Source of the DNA: a bacterium
Lineage (GTDB): Bacteria > CLD3 > SB21
Assembly (NCBI GenBank): GCA_013360215.1
Contig: JABWCP010000002.1
Location: forward strand, 62,001 to 126,000
Direction of reading: 5' to 3'
DNA: 64,000 nt
Shown here: positions 56,230-64,000 of the stretch, in pieces
Position numbering within the stretch: the stretch's first letter is position 1
How the letters are laid out: every line of letters begins with the position of its first letter
Notes under the pieces: generated by a model
What the model was told of the DNA's origin: nothing
Databases searched by the model: none
What the model saw: only the letters and a program-made list of their open reading frames with translations
Translations under genes and position numbers: made by a program

Positions 56230-57459
56230 TTATGATTTTAAAGCTTCGAGTGGTAAAAGTTTTGCGGCTTTTCTGGCGGGATAGTACGTAGCGAAAAGAC
56301 ACAATAAAACGGACATGACGATGACCGCAAAAAAATCAATCCACTGGAGTTCCATAGGTATGGCATCCAAAAAGAAAATGTCTCCCGGCAGCTTAAAAAT
56401 GCCCCATTGTAGTTGAATAAAACAAATCGAATAACCTACAATACATCCGGCGACAATTCCTATGCTCCCGACGATCAGGCCTTGTCTTACAAAGATGGAC
56501 GAAATAAATTTTTGATTAGCGCCTATTGATTTGAGAATTCCAATTTCTTGTGTTTTCTGCATAACGACCATGATCAATGTGCTAACGATATTAAAACCGG
56601 CTACCATGATAATCATACTCAGCAGTAAAAGCGACCCCCATTTTTCCAGTTTCATCGCGGCATACAAGTCGCGGTGCATATCATACCATGTTTCATATAC
56701 AAAACTCTCACCTAACTCAGTGCGTATCGCATTTTCGTATTCGGACGCTTGTGCTATATTCTCAAAACGAATATCCAAGCCGGTAATCGCCTCCTCTTTT
56801 TCAAATAGTTTCTGGGCTTCCGGTATGGATATAAATACGTAGGCATTATCATACTCGTACATATCGGTTTTAAACAAACCCGTTACCACATATCGACGCA
56901 TGGGTGGAGCGCTAAAAGGCCCTGTAACCCCGGAAGGACTAATAACTGTCACCGTATCGCCTGTACTCACATCAAGGTTAATTGCAACACTCAAACCAAG
57001 CAGTATTCCTGATAATCCTTCAGATTGCACTTCAAAATCAATTTTACCGGCAGCCATGTTTTTAGAAAGATCGGAAACTTGAACTAAACGCTTTTCTTCG
57101 GTGCCCTTTACAAATACGATGTGGCTGGATTGACGGCTGGTTATCATTGCTTTTTCAAGTATGTAAGGCGCCGCTCCGTTGATTGGGTACTGTTTTCGCA
57201 AAATGTTTTCTACGGAATCCGGTGATTTCATAGGAATTTCATTTTGCATTTTTATTTTACCGTGTGCATCGAATCCTACAAAACGGTTTTTAATTTCCGT
57301 TTCAAACCCATTGAGCACCGTAAGTACAAGGATGATTGACATTACCCCAACCATTACCCCTAATACTGAAATACCGCCGATAAGTGTTACAAAAAAGTTA
57401 TCTTTGCGGGGTTTCAGGTAACGTAAAGCTATAAACCATTCCGATGGCATTTTTTTCAT
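56230..57459 (-). CDS. LolC/LolE-type FtsX-family permease (second)
   Basis: The 409-aa permease has one N-terminal TM (FFVTLIGGISVLGVMVGVMSIILVLTVLNGFE), a large periplasmic domain (about 45-270), three C-terminal TM helices, and the FtsX-type coupling motif TQEIGILKSIGANQKFISSIF. It is a paralogue of the adjacent permease and overlaps it by 4 nt. A heterodimer with one ATPase is the LolCDE arrangement. Confidence 0.9.
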   Translation of the reverse strand: MKKMPSEWFIALRYLKPRKDNFFVTLIGGISVLGVMVGVMSIILVLTVLNGFETEIKNRFVGFDAHGKIKMQNEIPMKSPDSVENILRKQYPINGAAPYILEKAMITSRQSSHIVFVKGTEEKRLVQVSDLSKNMAAGKIDFEVQSEGLSGILLGLSVAINLDVSTGDTVTVISPSGVTGPFSAPPMRRYVVTGLFKTDMYEYDNAYVFISIPEAQKLFEKEEAITGLDIRFENIAQASEYENAIRTELGESFVYETWYDMHRDLYAAMKLEKWGSLLLLSMIIMVAGFNIVSTLIMVVMQKTQEIGILKSIGANQKFISSIFVRQGLIVGSIGIVAGCIVGYSICFIQLQWGIFKLPGDIFFLDAIPMELQWIDFFAVIVMSVLLCLFATYYPARKAAKLLPLEALKS

Positions 57460-58727
57460 TCGTATCGCACGGCCTCCACAGGATCTAAAAAAGCGGCCTT
57501 ACGACTCGGATACAACGTCGCCAACAGGCATAACAATACGGAAAATGAAGCAATCACAAAAAAATATTCGCCTCTTATTTCCATTGGAACAGAATCCATA
57601 AAATAGACATCGGAATCCAAACTTAGCCATTTGAAATATATCTGTGACAGCATCAATGCGAGAGCCAATATCGAACCGACAACCGCGCCGATAAAACCAA
57701 TAATGAGCCCTTCGGCAAGAAAAATGCGACGTATTTCAGAACGCGTAGCACCCATAGATCGTAAAACGCCAATCTCCTTAGTCTTCTCTATGACAATCAT
57801 GAATAAGGTTCCAACAATATTAAACGCCGCAACAAAAATGATAAGACTAAAAATTATCACCATTATGAAATTGTTAGTTTCTAACCAACCAAATAAGTTA
57901 CGGTGATTATCATACCAGGTTTTCGCGTAATACGGGAAGCCCAATTCACCATTAAGAGCTTCGGCTGTGGGTTTTGCCGATTCCGGATCATTTAGTTTTA
58001 TTTCATAACCTGACACGGACGTACCGTAATCAAACAATTTAGATGCTTCCGTAATATCCACGTAAACATAGACATTATCATATTCCGCTAACCCGCTTCG
58101 GTAAATGGCCGTTACACGATACTGGCGGACAACCGGTTGCTGCAAAAACGACGGTGAATTTTGGAGGCTAAACAAAGTAAGTTTATCGCCTATTCCGACT
58201 GCAAGTTTATCGGCTAATTTTTTTCCAATAACGATACCCGGTAATTTCTTGGAGGTACTGTCGTTTGAAATATAATCACGCAAACCCAGTGGAGTTGATA
58301 CAGATACATGTGTTTTGAGGATATCTTTTTTCAGATCCAAGACCGAATGGAAACGTTGTTCATTAATTCCCTTAACGATAACACCGTCTGTAATTTGAGA
58401 CGAACGAATCATGGCCTCTTTTTCAATATAAGGGGAAAATCCGATGATGGATTTATATTCCTGAAGTCGTTCCTCTATCATATTCGTATCACCTATCGGT
58501 TCTGTGCCATCAAATGTCTTCAAACGAATATGTGCGTCAAAATTAATAAATTTGGTAATCAATTGATTTTCAAAACCGGATATGATGCACAACGTTATGA
58601 TAAGCGCGGCTGTGCCTAAGGCCACGCCGGCCATGGAAATAATGGAAATAATGGAAATGAAACCATTTTTACGTTTGGCCCACAAATAACGGCGAGCTAT
58701 AAAAGAAGGATACGAAAACAAATTCAT
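57456..58727 (-). CDS. LolC/LolE-type FtsX-family permease (first)
   Basis: The 423-aa permease has the same topology: TM1 near residues 23-55, a periplasmic domain, and three C-terminal TM helices. The coupling loop is TKEIGVLRSMGATRSEIRRIF. The periplasmic domain shows YIEKEAMIRSSQITDGVIVKG, matching the second permease's YILEKAMITS. It overlaps the upstream coiled-coil gene by 4 nt. It should pair with the second permease and LolD. Confidence 0.9.
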   Translation of the reverse strand: MNLFSYPSFIARRYLWAKRKNGFISIISIISMAGVALGTAALIITLCIISGFENQLITKFINFDAHIRLKTFDGTEPIGDTNMIEERLQEYKSIIGFSPYIEKEAMIRSSQITDGVIVKGINEQRFHSVLDLKKDILKTHVSVSTPLGLRDYISNDSTSKKLPGIVIGKKLADKLAVGIGDKLTLFSLQNSPSFLQQPVVRQYRVTAIYRSGLAEYDNVYVYVDITEASKLFDYGTSVSGYEIKLNDPESAKPTAEALNGELGFPYYAKTWYDNHRNLFGWLETNNFIMVIIFSLIIFVAAFNIVGTLFMIVIEKTKEIGVLRSMGATRSEIRRIFLAEGLIIGFIGAVVGSILALALMLSQIYFKWLSLDSDVYFMDSVPMEIRGEYFFVIASFSVLLCLLATLYPSRKAAFLDPVEAVRYE

Positions 58728-59461
58728 GATTCCCCTTGAGCAATACGATCGGAGAGATGAAACAATGCCTCACGACACTCAAAGTGTTTTTGCGGGTCAT
58801 ATTGTATGCTTTGAAGTTCTGTTTTGAGCGCATCCAATAGTCCGGTTTCACGTCGAATCATTGTTTTATAAGTCAATTTATGTTTTAGTTTTTGCATTTC
58901 GTCCGACAAAATCCTCACGTCTTTTTCGGCTTTGTGTGCCTGTTCTATAAAAAACTCATTCGCAATTAAACGTTTTTCTACATCGGGAAATAATTTTAAA
59001 TCATTTTCTATCAAAAGATATTCTTCCCTTAGACGCGTTAATTCCTTTTGGGTTTGATCCAATCGTATAAGCCAATCAGACTTCGTAACAATCAATTGGT
59101 CTATTTGTTGTTGTAACAATTCGAGTTCGATACGATCCTTAAGACCTTGTTTGGTAATCTGATCCTGCTTTTCACGAATTTTAGTCAACCGATGGAATTC
59201 ACGCGTCAGAGTTTCATGCTCTCGCTCCAGATCCGGAAGATAAGCGGTTAACTTGCGCGCGTCTTCCAAACGAACTTCAATTAATTTACATTCCGTCTCC
59301 GTATTATCAATGATGCGTTTAACGGTTTCTGAAACAGAAAATATTTTTTCATTAATATCATCGTATTTCAGTTTCTTTTTATACCACTCTTCTTCTTCCT
59401 TTAGCAAACGAATTAATTCGTTAATATCGTTTTCTTTTACTTCAGGTAACCTTTTTTCCAT
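58724..59461 (-). CDS. Coiled-coil protein of unknown function
   Basis: The 245-aa product (ATG at 59461; a TTG start at 59494 would add 11 residues) is almost entirely Glu/Lys/Arg/Leu-rich heptad helix (LRLEDARKLTAYLPDLEREHETLT-like and LLQQQIDQLIVTKSDW). It has no signal peptide or TM segment. It is first in the Lol operon, overlapping the permease. No family was recognised. Confidence 0.75.
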   Translation of the reverse strand: MEKRLPEVKENDINELIRLLKEEEEWYKKKLKYDDINEKIFSVSETVKRIIDNTETECKLIEVRLEDARKLTAYLPDLEREHETLTREFHRLTKIREKQDQITKQGLKDRIELELLQQQIDQLIVTKSDWLIRLDQTQKELTRLREEYLLIENDLKLFPDVEKRLIANEFFIEQAHKAEKDVRILSDEMQKLKHKLTYKTMIRRETGLLDALKTELQSIQYDPQKHFECREALFHLSDRIAQGES

Positions 59462-59554
59462 AATATAGTTTACCAATTTTACGCAATAAAACAAAGTTTT
59501 TGATTATATCAGCAGCCTTATCCATATTGATCAATCACATTTACAATACTAGAA

Positions 59555-62500
59555 ATGAATAACCCTGGAAGTCTAATTATCTATCGAGCTTCGGCAGGAT
59601 CCGGCAAAACTTTCGTTTTGGTGCGCGATTATCTTAAAATCACTCTGGGTAAACCTGAGCAATTTCGTCATATTCTCGCTATTACGTTTACAAATAAAGC
59701 CGCCCAAGAAATGAAAATCCGGATTATTGAGGCGCTGCGAACTTTTTCTTCCGACCATACATTATCGACATCGGACCAGCATTTATTTGAATATTTACGT
59801 AATTCTCTGGGTTTTTCAGATGAACAATTGAGAACTGCCGCTCAAAAACTTTTAATTACCATTCTGCATGAATATAGCGATTTTGCTGTTTCGACCATTG
59901 ACAGTTTTATGCAACGCATATTGAAGGCATTTGCTGCTGATACTGGGCTTCCGATCAGCTTTTCGATGGAACTCGACAGCATGCGGATTGCTAAGTCTAT
60001 TTTAGAACGACTATATAATGCGATTGACCAGAACGAAGAATTATCCGATTTCCTCATCCAATGGGCACAAGAACGGTCCAGCGAGGGTAAAACACATAAT
60101 TTAGACGGCGAATTATTGCGTTTTATCCCCATAATTTTTGAAGAAAATCATGCTGCTCCTTTAGAACGAATCAAAACGCATGAATTGATTGATTTCGTGC
60201 GTTTACGCAATACAATACGCCATCAAATGTCAAGCATTACTCTGGAATGGCAGAATAAACTAAAACAAATAGTTGATGAAATTGTGTCGTTAGGATTAAC
60301 TGATGAGGATTTTTATAGAAAATCAAAAGGTGTATTTTCGTTCATTAAAAAAAGCTTTGAAAATCCATTTAACATAGAGCCTAATCAATACGTCGTTGCG
60401 GCCTTAACCGATCGTTCGTTGGTACATCCTGATTCTTCGAAAAAAGACATTTTAAAAACTATTGAACATAAAATATTACAATTAATTGACCAGTACTTGA
60501 CGGTTCAAAAAAAAATCACTTCTTATGATTTGATAAATAAAGCGTTACCGCAACTAACTTTAATGCGGACATTCACCGAACTTTACGATCAATTCCGTGA
60601 CGAAGAACTTACGATACATATTTCAGAAGTAAATCATCGTATAAACAAAATCGTTCGTAGTGAGCCGGTTCCGTACATATATGAATTTATTTCGTCTAAA
60701 TATAATCACTTTTTTTTGGACGAATTTCAAGATACCTCTGCTATGCAATGGCAAAACTTAGTACCGTTGATTCATGAAAGCCTCTCTTACGGCACGTATC
60801 GACACAACTTGATCGTCGGTGACGTCAAACAATCCATCTACCGCTGGCGTGGTGGCCGCGCTGAGATATTAGCAAATCTACCCTATCTTACCGAAAAAAT
60901 TAAACTCGAACTAGAAGAAGGCGACGCCATTGAGTCTAAGTTTTTAGAAACGTATAACATCGTCAACCTTAATACAAACTATCGAAGTAAGGAAGTAATA
61001 GTTAATTTTAACAATCGTTTTTTTGAATTCTTAAAAACATCGCCCTGGTTCAAATTCAATCATTACTATGATCAATGTGCGCAGGAAACCGCCCATTCGC
61101 AAACTGGGGGTTATGTCAAAATTGAATTTTTGACTCAAAATGACAGTAATAGCGAATTGTACTACGAAACCGCTCTTAAAACTAAAAAAATAATACAAAC
61201 GTGTTGTGAAGAGTTAAAATACTCCCCTCACGACATTGCCATTCTCGTTCGATCTCAGCACGAAGCTATTGCGATCTCTGATATTTTATCAGAATACCAA
61301 ATTCCCATCACAACTGAAGAATCCCTATTACTTAGAAACGCTCCCAAAGTTCGATACTTAATTGCATTTTTGCATTGGGTCCACAATCCAAAAAACAAAA
61401 ACCATCTTGTCACTTGGCTGACTTTGGCAGCGCAGTTAACACATAGACATCAAGACTTTTTTGAAAACATATTTTTAATCGGGTACTCTTCCCAATCTAT
61501 TCCTGAAGTTTTTGATTTCGTCATCAATGAATTAAAATTGGATACATCAATAAGAAAAATCAACGAACAACCATTACACGAGGCGCTGCTAACCCTCATA
61601 TATGCAAGTCATCACATCATTGGTACAACGGACCAATTTGTCGAGTGTTTTGTAAATATGGCTTTAGAATACGCACAAACACAGTCCTTGTTATTAAATG
61701 AATTTTTGAATTATTGGGAGGAAAACCACGAAACACTTGCGTTACGAAATGACGGTTTACGTAGCGGTGTTCGCATCATGACGGTACATAAATCAAAAGG
61801 ATTAGAATTTCCGGTAGTTATTATTCCCATTGCTGACTGGTCACTTAGTTCGACCGGGAAAAATAAATTATGGGTTAATACTGATCCCGAGCGCTTTTTT
61901 GGTATGGATACGCTACTTATTCCAGAAGTAAAAAAAATTCAAAACTCTGATTTTTATGAGTTTTATAAAAATGAAAATGAATTATTGCAACTGGATGCGA
62001 TAAACCTTTTGTACGTCGCGATGACACGGAGCCGTGATCAACTCTATGTCATGTGTCCTACTACAACCACCAATGCGTCAAAAGAACACGTTCAGAATGT
62101 TGGCGAAATTATAAACCAATTTGTTATTCATGAATTCGGTCAGATAAATACATATGAAGCAGGTAGCCTCACCTATGCGAATCAAACGCAGTACGTAAAG
62201 GAACAGGAGAAGAGCTTCGTATATACGCATAACGAAGCCGTTAAAGATAAACCATGGCGTTCTTGGATCCAATTACAAAGCCGATTTGACAGCTCAAGCG
62301 AAATAGATACAATATGGGACGGTGATAAAAACACACGCTGGGGTAACCTCATTCATTACGTTCTTGTACAAATGTCTAGATCTGAAGATCTGATGATGGC
62401 AATTGAACACTTTAAAAAAATAAGCCTCGTAAATGAGGAAGAAGCGCATCATATCCACACTGTTCTTACAAGGTTTTTTGAAAATAAATCAATTGTAACG

Positions 62501-62755
62501 CTGTTTGACGCTAAAGCATCCATTATTCGTGAATCCGAATTTTTTGATAATGAAGGTCGTTTGCGACGATTTGATCGTATGCAAATCGAAGATGACCGTA
62601 TCACGATTATTGATTTTAAAACAGGGCAAAAAAAAGATTCGCATGTAACACAAATGCAATCATACATGAAACCGTTTGTTCAAATTCATCACAGAAAAGT
62701 ACAAGGTGCACTGCTTTATATAGATCCTCCCGAGATCGTTGAGGTACATCTATGA
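59555..62755 (+). CDS. AddA/RecB-like UvrD-family helicase-nuclease
   Basis: The 1066-aa protein processes double-strand DNA ends for recombination. The helicase motifs are Walker A ASAGSGKT (12-19), motif Ia ITFTNKAAQEMK, motif II FLDEFQDTS, motif III GDVKQSIYRWRGG, NTNYRS, motif V IMTVHKSKGLEFPVV and motif VI LYVAMTRSRDQLYV. The C-terminus has a PD-(D/E)XK nuclease core (DRMQIEDDRITIIDFKTGQKK, with Q at QMQSYM). The next gene overlaps by 4 nt and looks like the AddB partner. It diverges from the coiled-coil gene. Confidence 0.92.
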   Translation: MNNPGSLIIYRASAGSGKTFVLVRDYLKITLGKPEQFRHILAITFTNKAAQEMKIRIIEALRTFSSDHTLSTSDQHLFEYLRNSLGFSDEQLRTAAQKLLITILHEYSDFAVSTIDSFMQRILKAFAADTGLPISFSMELDSMRIAKSILERLYNAIDQNEELSDFLIQWAQERSSEGKTHNLDGELLRFIPIIFEENHAAPLERIKTHELIDFVRLRNTIRHQMSSITLEWQNKLKQIVDEIVSLGLTDEDFYRKSKGVFSFIKKSFENPFNIEPNQYVVAALTDRSLVHPDSSKKDILKTIEHKILQLIDQYLTVQKKITSYDLINKALPQLTLMRTFTELYDQFRDEELTIHISEVNHRINKIVRSEPVPYIYEFISSKYNHFFLDEFQDTSAMQWQNLVPLIHESLSYGTYRHNLIVGDVKQSIYRWRGGRAEILANLPYLTEKIKLELEEGDAIESKFLETYNIVNLNTNYRSKEVIVNFNNRFFEFLKTSPWFKFNHYYDQCAQETAHSQTGGYVKIEFLTQNDSNSELYYETALKTKKIIQTCCEELKYSPHDIAILVRSQHEAIAISDILSEYQIPITTEESLLLRNAPKVRYLIAFLHWVHNPKNKNHLVTWLTLAAQLTHRHQDFFENIFLIGYSSQSIPEVFDFVINELKLDTSIRKINEQPLHEALLTLIYASHHIIGTTDQFVECFVNMALEYAQTQSLLLNEFLNYWEENHETLALRNDGLRSGVRIMTVHKSKGLEFPVVIIPIADWSLSSTGKNKLWVNTDPERFFGMDTLLIPEVKKIQNSDFYEFYKNENELLQLDAINLLYVAMTRSRDQLYVMCPTTTTNASKEHVQNVGEIINQFVIHEFGQINTYEAGSLTYANQTQYVKEQEKSFVYTHNEAVKDKPWRSWIQLQSRFDSSSEIDTIWDGDKNTRWGNLIHYVLVQMSRSEDLMMAIEHFKKISLVNEEEAHHIHTVLTRFFENKSIVTLFDAKASIIRESEFFDNEGRLRRFDRMQIEDDRITIIDFKTGQKKDSHVTQMQSYMKPFVQIHHRKVQGALLYIDPPEIVEVHL

Positions 62756-64000
62756 ACGCATTTCTTGATGATATAGCAACCTATTTACTCAAAGATTCCT
62801 CAGCAAATTTAAATGATCGTTGTGTTATTTTTCAAAACCAACGCGCGAAATTGTATTTCAAAAAGTATGTCGGTCAAAGAGCCCTGCCCGGCTTGATATT
62901 ACCTGAAATGTTAACCATCGAAGAATTAGCCGAACGTTTATCGGGTAAACGTATTACGGATAATTTTGATCTTTTGATTGAGTTGTATTTATGCCACCAA
63001 AAGTTGAACCAGCCTGAAACTTTTATAAAATTTTATGATCTAGGTTTAAAAATTATAGAAGATTTTAGCGATATGGATATGTATGCCGTTGATCCGGCCA
63101 AGTTATTTATAAATCTTGATTACCTGAAATCAACTGAATTTTGGGATAAAAACGATGAAGATTTAACCGCTTTACAACTACGACAAAAGAACTTTTGGAA
63201 ATATCTGTTCGCTCTGCATAATGAATTTAAACGTGTGCTTGAAAAAAAAGGTAAAGCCTACGCCGGTATGGCTTATCGCGAAGCCGCCAATCAAATTCGC
63301 AGTCATAACTACACTTTACCTTGGTCAAAAGTATTTTTTGCGGGAATTAATGCGCTCAGTTTATGCGAGGAAGAAATAATTGATCATCTACTAAGAAGAA
63401 AACAGGCAGAAATTTTTTGGGATGCCGATGTTTTTTACATTAATCAGAAGCACCATGAAGCCGGTAACTTCATTCGTCGTTATATCAAAAAATGGTCTGA
63501 AACAGATAAACATTGGATCGGAGATCGTCTATCACGCGATAATAAAACGATACGCATCACACGCGCCTCTCAAAATAGTGCACAAGCACGCGCAGCGATT
63601 ATTGCTCTGAAAGAAAGTGTAAAAAATAAAACGGCATCCATTGCCGTCGTATTAGGTGATGAATCTCTTTTAATACCTGTTTTGGAAGAATTGCCGGAAA
63701 GCTTAACTAAATCAGCACGCATCAATGTAAGTATGGGTTATCCCCTTTCCATGACGACGATTTATAGTTTCATGATGTGTGTACTACAACTGCATGCCGA
63801 TGCATTATCAAATCAAACAAAACGAAAAGAATATTCATTTTTAAATCAACACGTAATTCAATTTTTTTCGTTATCCTTAGTTCGCAATTTAATTAAAGAT
63901 AAGGTTTACGCTATACACGAGGCCATCATACGACAAAATTCAACTAAAATATCGTCTGAATTTATTCAGTCACTTACAAAGCTACCATCTTTAAAGCTTG
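62752..64000 (+). CDS. AddB-like helicase/nuclease subunit (3' part beyond window)
   Basis: An open frame of 416 codons runs off the window. It begins MNAFLDDIATYLLKDS, continues VIFQNQRAKLYFKKY and LPGLILPEMLTIEELAERL, and later has VFFAGINALSLCEEEIIDHL and ASIAVVLGDESLLIPVLEEL with NVSMGYPLSMT. These match the N-terminal inactivated-helicase half of Bacteroidota AddB-type proteins (annotated as PD-(D/E)XK nuclease family). The nuclease end is not in the window. It is translationally coupled to the AddA-like gene by ATGA. Confidence 0.85.
   Translation, partial: MNAFLDDIATYLLKDSSANLNDRCVIFQNQRAKLYFKKYVGQRALPGLILPEMLTIEELAERLSGKRITDNFDLLIELYLCHQKLNQPETFIKFYDLGLKIIEDFSDMDMYAVDPAKLFINLDYLKSTEFWDKNDEDLTALQLRQKNFWKYLFALHNEFKRVLEKKGKAYAGMAYREAANQIRSHNYTLPWSKVFFAGINALSLCEEEIIDHLLRRKQAEIFWDADVFYINQKHHEAGNFIRRYIKKWSETDKHWIGDRLSRDNKTIRITRASQNSAQARAAIIALKESVKNKTASIAVVLGDESLLIPVLEELPESLTKSARINVSMGYPLSMTTIYSFMMCVLQLHADALSNQTKRKEYSFLNQHVIQFFSLSLVRNLIKDKVYAIHEAIIRQNSTKISSEFIQSLTKLPSLKL

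Overview
The window reads as chromosomal DNA of a Gram-negative bacterium of the Fibrobacterota-Chlorobiota-Bacteroidota (FCB) group. It resembles the Ignavibacteria/Kapabacteria/KSB1/Calditrichota kind of lineage more than a classical Bacteroides. The reasons are a type-A (T9SS-like) C-terminal sorting domain, sensor kinases with periplasmic propeller plus Y_Y_Y domains, tandem sortilin-like BNR propeller proteins, a PD40-propeller/Omp85-barrel fusion, DUF2911 and BatA-like proteins, and an AddAB-like nuclease pair. This placement is inference from gene content; no rRNA is present. Genes are dense and mostly on the + strand, except 1-4017, 23277-23777, 33870-34940, 48488-49957 and 52000-59461.

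Layout. 1-4017 (minus): end of a cytochrome c maturation locus (CcmH-like, CcmF) and a membrane class III adenylate cyclase. 4018-4605: non-coding, with a perfect 33-bp palindrome. 4606-9340: two large surface proteins, a repeat protein and a lipase-like protein with a sorting domain. 9498-15308: an overlapping four-gene unit (metal-receptor fold protein, zinc-peptidase/PD40/Omp85 fusion, BamB-like lipoprotein, PEGA protein). 15402-16628: ispH. 16693-33786: two paralogous propeller histidine kinases enclosing an amidohydrolase, a CBM9-like/barrel protein, a STAS-like protein and two BNR propeller paralogues. 33870-40996: a DUF2911/TPR protein, a membrane AraC regulator, plsY, pirin and several small stress or accessory enzymes. 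41193-45000: an AT-rich accessory stretch with an OMP, two orphan lipoproteins, an SDR and a disrupted tRNA gene. 45035-52000: a permuted ATP-grasp/YbdK-like ligase pair, pspA, a sensor kinase, a TPR protein and a receiver-only regulator. 52000-59461 (minus): a LolCDE-like exporter operon with a BatA/vWA protein and PyrR. 59555-64000: addA-like and the start of an addB-like gene.

The most unusual locus is 43680-44850. A tRNA-Thr(CGT) gene is cut in its anticodon arm. Its 5' 37 nt lie at 43680-43716 and its 3' half at 44805-44850. Both carry the same 11-bp core CTGTTTCGTAA, and about 1.1 kb separates the two cores. The separating DNA encodes a small lipoprotein and, on the other strand, a complete tRNA-Thr with the same anticodon and an encoded CCA. 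It looks like a small insertion that destroyed one tRNA gene and supplies a replacement. No integrase is visible, so the mechanism is inference.
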